Origin: Streptococcus sp. 'caviae'
GTDB lineage: Bacteria > Bacillota > Bacilli > Lactobacillales > Streptococcaceae
NCBI RefSeq assembly: GCF_001937065.1
Contig: NZ_MOWR01000005.1
Coordinates: 62,001-126,000, forward strand
Length of the DNA: 64,000 bases
Direction: 5' to 3'
Shown: positions 58,066-64,000 of the stretch, in pieces
Numbering within the stretch: the first letter of the stretch is position 1
Layout: every line of letters starts with the position of its first letter
The notes under the pieces: generated by a model
Database searches by the model: none
Told to the model about the DNA's origin: nothing
Seen by the model: the letters and a program-made list of their open reading frames with translations, nothing else
Program-made: the position numbers and the translations under genes

Positions 58066-58099
58066 AAAAACTCACAAAGCTAAGGCTTTGTGAGTTTTT
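58065..58099. terminator. Bidirectional terminator between GH32 and scrR
   Basis: AAAACTCACAAAG pairs with CTTTGTGAGTTTT around CTAAGG, with A and T runs outside. Slightly overlaps the scrR stop. Confidence 0.9.
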
Positions 58100-59063
58100 A
58101 AATGCTCCTGCCGGACAGCAGGGTTATAGGAAGTTTGTGCTCTTTTTCGGTTATGGTCTGTCCTGCAATTTTTTTAAGCAGCAGCTCAACGGTCAGCTGA
58201 GCGATATCGTGAATGGGTTGCTTAATGGTGGTCAGCTGCGGCAGATAGTTTTCAATGAAGGCAGTTCCGTCATAGCCGATTAACTTTAAGTCTCCAGGAA
58301 TCTTAATCTCTAATTCATTGGCGACTTTCATCACCAGCATAGCTGTCAGGTCATCAGACGTGAAAATACCGTCCGGCTGAAAACGATCAAGAATATTTTT
58401 GATTTCCATTTCCTTGCGAACAGGAGAATAGTCGCTGGAAACGTTAATGAAATAAGAGTCAGGCAGGACAGAGCTAAAGCCTGTGCGGCGCAGGGCTGTC
58501 GGTGAGCAGCTGTCGTCATTGCCGGTAATCATGACAATTCGCTTGCAGCCAGCCTGCTCTAAAGTATGGGCAGCCAGAGCACCGCCTTGAAAATTGTCAG
58601 ATGAAACAACAGGAATATTGGGAGAAAGATTGCGGTCGAAGGAAATAATAGGAGCAGTGACACGGTCGTAATCAGGAATTCCTAAATTATGGCTGCCGGA
58701 GATAATGCCATCCACCTGATTGGCTTCCAGCATTTCCAAGTATTCGCGTTCCTTGTCAGAATCGTGCTCGCTGTTGCAGATAATGGTCTTGTAGCCTTTG
58801 TCAAACAGCTCGCGCTCCAAATGTTCAATTAATTCAGCATAAAAGATATGGCTGATATTGGGGAAAATCAGGCCAACCAGCTTAGACGATTTTCCCTGCA
58901 GACTTCTGGCGAGATTATTGGGTTTATAGCCGAGTTCACGCATGGCCTCATTGACTTTTTGAATGGTTTTCTTTGAAAGATAGCCTTTGTTATTAATCAC
59001 GCGGGAAACAGTAGTAGGACTGACACCCGCTAATTCTGCAACATCTGTTAATTTTGTAACCAT
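58098..59063 (-). CDS. scrR: Sucrose operon repressor ScrR (LacI family)
   Basis: A 321-residue LacI-type regulator. Helix-turn-helix: TKLTDVAELAGVSPTTVSRV then NNKGYLSKKT; sugar-binding core continues with LVGLIFPNISHIFYAELIE. In S. mutans ScrR represses scrA and scrB and responds to sucrose-derived signals. It lies three bases after scrB, so the repressor is in the operon it controls. Confidence 0.95.
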   Translation of the reverse strand: MVTKLTDVAELAGVSPTTVSRVINNKGYLSKKTIQKVNEAMRELGYKPNNLARSLQGKSSKLVGLIFPNISHIFYAELIEHLERELFDKGYKTIICNSEHDSDKEREYLEMLEANQVDGIISGSHNLGIPDYDRVTAPIISFDRNLSPNIPVVSSDNFQGGALAAHTLEQAGCKRIVMITGNDDSCSPTALRRTGFSSVLPDSYFINVSSDYSPVRKEMEIKNILDRFQPDGIFTSDDLTAMLVMKVANELEIKIPGDLKLIGYDGTAFIENYLPQLTTIKQPIHDIAQLTVELLLKKIAGQTITEKEHKLPITLLSGRSI

Positions 59064-59066
59064 AAG

Positions 59067-60506
59067 CTAATAGTTTAATTCAAAGTACTTACCGGTTGGC
59101 TGTCCTTCTTTGACAGCAATACCGTTCTGGTCTGCATGCGGGAAGACACGGCCTGTAAATACTTTTTCTCCCTTATTGATGAAAATTTCAAAAATTGATT
59201 TGTCGATGAAAATATTTGCAGTTGTAACTTCATTATCAATCGCACAGGAACGGGTTGTGCCGTATTCAAGAGCATACTGTTCCCCTGCCTGAGAGCGATC
59301 CAGCAGAATTTCGCCTTTTTTGGTATCGACAGTCACCGATAAGCCCTTGCCGTTTTGGTCAGCAAATAAAATAATTTCACTGCGGCTGTCCTTGTCAAAG
59401 GTCAGCTCCAGCTCATAAGTATTGTTGGTTGAACTCATATTGGTGAAGGCCTTTTCTTCCTGACGCAGGTCAGTAATGGCATCAACAGGATATTGGTACA
59501 ATTTTCCGTCTTTAATCGTCAGTTCTTTGACCAGGCTCATGGCTCCTTGGTAATCATATTTGTCGGTTGGATATTCCACGTCCGGCAGTCCAATCCAGCT
59601 GATAGATAAGGCTCGGCCGTTAGGTGCGTTGAAGGCTTGGGTTGCATAGACTTCAAAGCCGTAATCCAAATTATGAATCTCAGAAGGGTTGATGAGGGCA
59701 GCTTTTTCTGTGTCAAACGTTTGACCTATTTTATACATGTTTGGATAAATATTGTCATAGCTAATGACCTTTTTGTCCAGCCCCTGAGGACAGTAAAGAA
59801 GAACCGGCTGGTCATCTACAAAAACCAGATTAGGGCATTCAATCATGTAAGAGGTGGCATCATTGTCAAAGTCCAAATCTCCGACAAAAGTCCATTCTTT
59901 ATAACTGTTGTTCAGAGCCTTATAAAGTTTGATAAATCCTTTTTTATCAAGGCTTTGCGCGCCGATAATAGCGTAGTAGTCGCCTTTGTAGAAGAAAATC
60001 TGCGGATCGCGGAAATGTTCAGTCACATCATCTGGCTTAGCAATCAGTGTTTGAGGGACTTTTTCTAAATGTCCGCTGCTGTCGAGTAAACCGCCGTTTT
60101 GATAGGTATGCCGCACCCAGTTTTCATCGCGGACATTGCCTGTATAAAAGATGAACAGCTTATCGCCAAACTGCATGGCAGAACCTGAGTACATCCCGTG
60201 GCTGTCCAAGGATGTATCCGGATATAAAATCGTTCCTGTCTCTTTAAAATGGATTAAGTCGGTTGACTCTGTCTGTACCCAGGACTTGAGACCGTGAGCA
60301 GCACCAAATGGGAAATACTGGTAAAAGAGCTGCCATTTTCCTTTGAAGTAGGAGAAGCCATTGGGATCATTGAGAAGACCGTAGGCCGGTTCAACATGAA
60401 ATACTGTATGCCAGGGAGAGCTGGCAGCGTTTTCTTTAATTTTCTGAACCTCTTCCTCTGTCCATTTATCATAAGGTTTGTACTTTTGTTCAGTTGTTAA
60501 TGACAT
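59067..60506 (-). CDS. scrB: Sucrose-6-phosphate hydrolase
   Basis: A 479-residue GH32 enzyme that splits sucrose 6-phosphate into glucose 6-phosphate and fructose. Catalytic motifs LLNDPNGFSYF near residue 45, FRDPQIFF near residue 165, and MIECPNLVF near residue 222. Divergent from scrA, sharing a regulatory region. Confidence 0.96.
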   Translation of the reverse strand: MSLTTEQKYKPYDKWTEEEVQKIKENAASSPWHTVFHVEPAYGLLNDPNGFSYFKGKWQLFYQYFPFGAAHGLKSWVQTESTDLIHFKETGTILYPDTSLDSHGMYSGSAMQFGDKLFIFYTGNVRDENWVRHTYQNGGLLDSSGHLEKVPQTLIAKPDDVTEHFRDPQIFFYKGDYYAIIGAQSLDKKGFIKLYKALNNSYKEWTFVGDLDFDNDATSYMIECPNLVFVDDQPVLLYCPQGLDKKVISYDNIYPNMYKIGQTFDTEKAALINPSEIHNLDYGFEVYATQAFNAPNGRALSISWIGLPDVEYPTDKYDYQGAMSLVKELTIKDGKLYQYPVDAITDLRQEEKAFTNMSSTNNTYELELTFDKDSRSEIILFADQNGKGLSVTVDTKKGEILLDRSQAGEQYALEYGTTRSCAIDNEVTTANIFIDKSIFEIFINKGEKVFTGRVFPHADQNGIAVKEGQPTGKYFELNY

Positions 60507-60530
60507 AGTGCCTCCATCGTATAATTCTAT

Positions 60531-60559
60531 ATTATATACTAGACGTTTTCTTCTTAAAA
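60531..60559 (-). promoter_or_regulatory. scrB promoter and operator-like site
   Basis: On the minus strand TATAAT (60536-60531) is preceded by a poor -35 (TTTTAA, 60559-60554). The spacer holds AGAAAACGTCTAG, with the central CG of LacI-family operators. Confidence 0.5.
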
Positions 60560-60592
60560 ATCAATATTTTACTGCAAAAAGTGACTTTTTTA

Positions 60593-60630
60593 TGTAAAAC
60601 GATTGACATATTATGAAAAAATGATAAAAT
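60593..60630 (+). promoter_or_regulatory. scrA promoter with overlapping operator
   Basis: TTGACA (60603-60608), 16-base spacer, TAAAAT (60625-60630). TGTAAAACGATTGACA (60593-60608) overlaps the -35 and resembles LacI-family (ScrR or CcpA) operators. Downstream, AAAGCGT (60633-60639) and ACGCTTT (60653-60659) form an inverted repeat in the leader. Confidence 0.65.
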
Positions 60631-60693
60631 ATAAAGCGTGGAAAGTAAAAAAACGCTTTCAAAAATCAAAAAAATTAAAGGAGTTTTTTGCAA

Positions 60694-62622
60694 ATGGATA
60701 ACACACAAATTGCAAAAGAGGTTATTGCAGCCGTTGGCGGCCGTGATAACGTAAAAAGTGTCGCCCACTGTGCAACACGTCTCCGCGTTATGGTTGTTGA
60801 TGAAGGAAAAATCGATAAAAGTAAGGCGGAAAGCATTGACAAGGTTAAAGGAGCCTTCTTTAACGCCGGTCAGTATCAAATCATTTTTGGTACCGGAACA
60901 GTTAATAAAATTTATGAAGAAGTCGTTGCTTTGGGCCTTCCTGCCTCATCAACAGGCGATCAAAAAGAAGAAGCTGCAAAACAAGGGAATGCTTTTCAGC
61001 GTGCTGTCCGTACCTTTGGTGATGTCTTTGTACCGCTGCTTCCGGCAATCGTAGCAACCGGTCTTTTCATGGGGATTCGCGGTGCCATCAATAATGACAC
61101 TATTCTCGGACTGTTTGGAACGACTTCGAAAGCCTTCTCTGCTTCCAACTTTTACACCTACACGGTTGTCTTAACGGATACGGCCTTTGCCTTCTTCCCA
61201 GCCTTGATTTCTTGGTCAGCCTTCCGCGTTTTCGGAGGAAATCCGGTTATTGGTTTGGTTCTAGGGCTTATGATGGTTAACTCCGCTCTTCCAAATGCTT
61301 GGGATGTAGCTTCCGGCGCTGCTAAACCGATTTATTTCTTCGGTTTTGTTCCGGTTGTTGGTTATCAAAATTCAGTTCTTCCGGCTTTCTTTGTTGGTCT
61401 GCTGGGTGCTAAATTTGAAAAATGGCTGCATAAGAGAGTCCCGGATGTCTTGGATCTGCTCTTAGTGCCTTTCCTGACATTTACCGTAATGTCTATTCTT
61501 GCCCTCTTTGTTATCGGTCCGGTATTCCACACTGTGGAAGATTACGTTTTAGCCGCAACAAAATTCCTTTTAGAATTGCCTCTCGGTCTGTCAGGGCTGA
61601 TTCTTGGCGGTCTTCACCAAGTTATCGTCGTTACCGGTGTTCACCACATCTTCAACCTTCTTGAATCTCAATTAATTGCTGCTGATGGAAAAGATCCGTT
61701 TAACGCTATTATTACTGCAGCCATGACTGCTCAAGCCGGTGCAACACTGGCGGTTGGTGTTAAAACTAAATCAGCTAAACTTAAAGCGCTCGCCTTTCCG
61801 GCTGCCCTTTCTGCAGGACTGGGAATCACAGAACCAGCTATTTTCGGTGTGAACTTGCGCTTTGGTAAACCATTTGTAATGGGGCTTGTTGCTGGTGCTG
61901 CCGGCGGTTGGTTAGCTTCTATCCTTAATCTTGCCGGTACTGGTTTTGGTATTACCATTATTCCAGGAACGCTCCTTTATTTAAACGGTCAAGTCTTTAA
62001 ATACATTATCATGGTACTTGCGACAACAGCCCTCGGCTTCACTTTGACTTACATGTTTGGTTATAATGATGAGGAAACTGCTGAGGAAGCCGCTGATACA
62101 GCTGCGCTTGCTGAAGAAGAAAAAACTGGTCAAGTCGCTGAAGCAGCTCCAGCAACTGCAGAAGTCACAGACGAAATTCTGGCAGCTCCTCTTGCAGGCC
62201 AAGTCGTAGACCTTAAGTCTGTAAATGATCCCGTTTTCTCCAGCGAAGCTATGGGTAAAGGTGTCGCTGTTAAACCTAGCGGCAACACGGTCTATGCACC
62301 GGTTGACGGTACCATTCAAATCGCATTTGACACAGGTCATGCCTACGGTATTAAATCTGATAAGGGTGCAGAAATTCTGATTCATATCGGTATTGATACA
62401 GTATCTATGAATGGTGATGGCTTTGACCAAAAGGTAAAAGCTGATCAAAAAGTTAAAAAAGGCGATGTTCTGGGAACATTTGACAGTGCGAAGATCGCAC
62501 AGGCCGGTCTTGATGATACAACAATGTTTATCATTACTAACACAGCAGATTATGCATCAGTTTCACCTGTTTCTTCAGGAACAGTAGAAGTTGGCGACGA
62601 CTTGCTGGAAGTTAAAAAATAA
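60694..62622 (+). CDS. scrA: Sucrose PTS component IIBCA
   Basis: A 642-residue fusion. IIB has the phospho-Cys in AHCATRLRVMV near residue 26, IIC spans residues 100-465 with the HHIFN block after GLHQVIVVTGV, and IIA has the His in ILIHIGIDTVSMNGDGF near residue 565. It imports and phosphorylates sucrose. I use ATG 60694 with AAAGGAG upstream rather than the TTG six bases earlier. Confidence 0.97.
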   Translation: MDNTQIAKEVIAAVGGRDNVKSVAHCATRLRVMVVDEGKIDKSKAESIDKVKGAFFNAGQYQIIFGTGTVNKIYEEVVALGLPASSTGDQKEEAAKQGNAFQRAVRTFGDVFVPLLPAIVATGLFMGIRGAINNDTILGLFGTTSKAFSASNFYTYTVVLTDTAFAFFPALISWSAFRVFGGNPVIGLVLGLMMVNSALPNAWDVASGAAKPIYFFGFVPVVGYQNSVLPAFFVGLLGAKFEKWLHKRVPDVLDLLLVPFLTFTVMSILALFVIGPVFHTVEDYVLAATKFLLELPLGLSGLILGGLHQVIVVTGVHHIFNLLESQLIAADGKDPFNAIITAAMTAQAGATLAVGVKTKSAKLKALAFPAALSAGLGITEPAIFGVNLRFGKPFVMGLVAGAAGGWLASILNLAGTGFGITIIPGTLLYLNGQVFKYIIMVLATTALGFTLTYMFGYNDEETAEEAADTAALAEEEKTGQVAEAAPATAEVTDEILAAPLAGQVVDLKSVNDPVFSSEAMGKGVAVKPSGNTVYAPVDGTIQIAFDTGHAYGIKSDKGAEILIHIGIDTVSMNGDGFDQKVKADQKVKKGDVLGTFDSAKIAQAGLDDTTMFIITNTADYASVSPVSSGTVEVGDDLLEVKK

Positions 62623-62630
62623 CAGCTTTT

Positions 62631-62672
62631 GCTGGGGTTAGTAGACATATACTAGCCTCAGCCTTTTATTTT
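62631..62672 (+). terminator. scrA terminator
   Basis: GCTGGGGTTAGTA (62631-62643) pairs with TACTAGCCTCAGC (62650-62662) with two G-U pairs, followed by a T-rich run. Confidence 0.8.
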
Positions 62673-62816
62673 TATTCTGCCGGATTAAAAGCAGAATTCT
62701 TTCTCAGCAGTTCCTTTAATTATGGTATAATGAAAAAAAGTAGTTCTTCCTGGAATTGTGCTTTTGCAAGCAGGGGCAGCTACTGGTATTGAAGCAAAAA
62801 AGATTCGAGGTTTACT

Positions 62817-63698
62817 ATGTCTAAATTATATGGCAGCGTGGAAGCTGGCGGAACAAAATTTGTCTGTGCAGTTGGCGATGAACAGTTTCAGATTGTTGAA
62901 AAGGTTCAGTTTCCAACAACAACTCCCTATGAAACAATTGAAAAGACTGTTGACTTTTTCAAACGATTCGAAGCTGATTTGGCCAGTGTAGCAATCGGTT
63001 CTTTTGGACCTATTGATATTGATCCTAATTCAGAAACCTACGGTTATATTACGTCAACCCCTAAACCTAATTGGGCTAATGTTGACTTGGTAGGTTTGAT
63101 GTCCAAAGATTTTAAGATTCCTTTTTACTTTACAACGGATGTAAATTCTTCAGCCTACGGTGAAACCATTGCCCGTCCTAAAGCGAAAAGCTTAGTCTAC
63201 TATACAATCGGTACCGGTATCGGAGCGGGAGCTATTCAAAACGGTGAGTTCATTGGCGGTGTTGGCCACACGGAAGCAGGGCATACTTATCTGGCCCTCC
63301 ATCCAAGCGATGCAGCCAACGATTTTTACGGAACCTGTCCTTTCCATAAGGGCTGTCTGGAAGGCTTGGCAGCAGGTCCCAGCCTTGAAGCCAGAACTGG
63401 TATTCGCGGGGAGCTGATTGAGCAAAATTCTGATGTTTGGGATATTCAAGCTTATTATATTGCTCAGGCAGCTATTCAGGCGACGGTTCTTTACCGTCCG
63501 CAGGTTATCGTTTTTGGCGGCGGGGTCATGGCCCAGGAGCATATGCTGCGCCGGGTTCGTGAAAAATTCACCTCATTGCTTAATGACTACCTTCCTGTAC
63601 CGGATGTCAAAGACTACATTGTTACGCCGGCAGTTGCTGAAAATGGCTCTGCTACACTGGGGAATTTTGCTCTGGCGAAAAAAATTTCAGAACGCTGA
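62817..63698 (+). CDS. scrK: ROK-family fructokinase
   Basis: A 293-residue sugar kinase. The nucleotide site is SVEAGGTKFVCAV near residue 6, the sugar site TGIGAGAI and EAGHTY, and a zinc site H/C-x2-H-x-x-C in CPFHKGCLEG near residue 182. It phosphorylates fructose released by ScrB. CGAGG lies just before the ATG; a TATAAT near 62728 gives it a separate promoter from scrA. Confidence 0.95.
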   Translation: MSKLYGSVEAGGTKFVCAVGDEQFQIVEKVQFPTTTPYETIEKTVDFFKRFEADLASVAIGSFGPIDIDPNSETYGYITSTPKPNWANVDLVGLMSKDFKIPFYFTTDVNSSAYGETIARPKAKSLVYYTIGTGIGAGAIQNGEFIGGVGHTEAGHTYLALHPSDAANDFYGTCPFHKGCLEGLAAGPSLEARTGIRGELIEQNSDVWDIQAYYIAQAAIQATVLYRPQVIVFGGGVMAQEHMLRRVREKFTSLLNDYLPVPDVKDYIVTPAVAENGSATLGNFALAKKISER

Positions 63699-63755
63699 TA
63701 TCTTTCAAAAAAAGAGGCGGCTGATAGACAGCTCTGCCTGCTTAGTTACTTTTGT

Positions 63756-63813
63756 GACGCAGGGCGAACTTGGGTCTTTAGACCAAGCAAGTTCGCCCTG
63801 CGTCTTTTTCTTT
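63756..63813 (+). terminator. Long perfect terminator after scrK
   Basis: A 17-bp perfect stem (63756-63772 with 63788-63804) plus an inner GGTC/GACC arm, then TTTTTCTTTT. Confidence 0.9.
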
Positions 63814-63858
63814 TGCTAAAATGTGATATAATGAGAAAAAATGACAGGAGAACATGTA

Positions 63859-64000
63859 ATGGCAGAACCTTTATTTTTACAATCACAAATGCATGAAAAA
63901 ATCTGGGGCGGCAATCGTTTGAAAACAGAATTTGCTTATGACATTCCCAGCGAAACAACCGGTGAATATTGGGCAATCTCAGCTCATCCTAACGGAGTTT
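63859..64000 (+). CDS. manA: Mannose-6-phosphate isomerase, N-terminal part
   Basis: The gene runs off the window; 47 codons are visible. Text: AEPLFLQSQMHEKIWGGNRL then EYWAISAHPNG, matching type I phosphomannose isomerases that interconvert mannose 6-phosphate and fructose 6-phosphate. AGGAG precedes the ATG. Links fructose and mannose use at the end of the sucrose locus. Confidence 0.9.
   Translation, partial: MAEPLFLQSQMHEKIWGGNRLKTEFAYDIPSETTGEYWAISAHPNGV

Noticed and set aside
61981..62448. 155-residue minus-strand frame inside scrA
   Set aside because: It is the shadow of the scrA IIA domain and has no start signal.
62758..62991. 77-residue frame overlapping the start of scrK
   Set aside because: It overlaps scrK in another frame and has no family features or good ribosome site.

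Overview
The window looks like the chromosome of a mutans-group Streptococcus that is not identical to S. mutans. This rests on gene content and order: leuS, the cystine/methionine atm-type cluster, an orphan covR/gcrR, nrdR-dnaB-dnaI-der, serS, manLMN-manO, recD2-lepB-rnhC, zapA-cvpA-mutS2-trxA, mutY, rpsF-ssb-rpsR, an hdrRM-like pair, corA, uvrA, efp-yqhY-nusB, scrR-scrB/scrA-scrK and manA follow one another much as they do in S. mutans. Genes have AAGGAG-type ribosome sites and sigma-A promoters. I see no rRNA or tRNA gene, no intact insertion sequence and no CRISPR array.

Layout. 1-3.6 kb: tail of a patatin-like lipase, a ferritin-like protein and leuS. 3.7-4.0 kb: a folded BOX-like element. 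4.1-14 kb: sulfur amino acid uptake (a cystine-type binding protein behind a CmbR box; metQ, an M20 peptidase, metN and metP behind a MET-box), a nitrilase, a SAM hydrolase and a complete ECF transporter. 14-23 kb: rsmG, lemA, htpX, yceD, orphan covR, nrdR, replication restart genes and der. 23.1-26.8 kb: an accessory block between der and serS, with an IS3 remnant, divergent LytTR (ComE-type) boxes, two CipB-like bacteriocin genes, a small immunity candidate, a CcpA-controlled glpK and a decayed bacteriocin with a membrane protein. In S. mutans this interval holds comCDE and the mutacin genes; here comCDE is absent. 26.8-33 kb: serS with a T-box leader, an acyltransferase gene and the mannose PTS operon. 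34-43.4 kb: recD2, lepB, rnhC, zapA, cvpA, mutS2, trxA and a mutY without its iron-sulfur cysteines. 43.4-44.1 kb: a CcpA-type promoter, two 13-15 residue peptides sharing RYKNGD, decayed further copies and a terminator. 44.2-49.6 kb: nitroreductase, rpsF-ssb-rpsR, hdrRM-like genes, a DUF1129 protein, a 130-bp tandem array of structured repeats and corA. 49.7-64 kb: uvrA, a Cys-rich protein, an M24 peptidase, a dCMP deaminase, efp-yqhY-nusB, an extra GH32 gene, the sucrose locus and the start of manA.

Themes. Carbon catabolite control recurs: cre-like sites sit on or in the promoters of glpK, man, the extra GH32 gene, the tiny-peptide unit and probably scrA. Sulfur supply has two separate regulators. 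LytTR-type control recurs in the bacteriocin boxes and the hdrR-like gene. Several genes, among them mutY, mutS2 and rnhC, have an extended -10 box only 6-7 bases before the ATG and no Shine-Dalgarno sequence, which predicts leaderless mRNAs.

The best candidates for something undescribed are the tiny-peptide array (43466-44114), whose two intact copies differ in the RYKNGD codons only by silent changes, and the 130-bp repeat array (48236-48652), whose hairpin shows a paired base change between copies.
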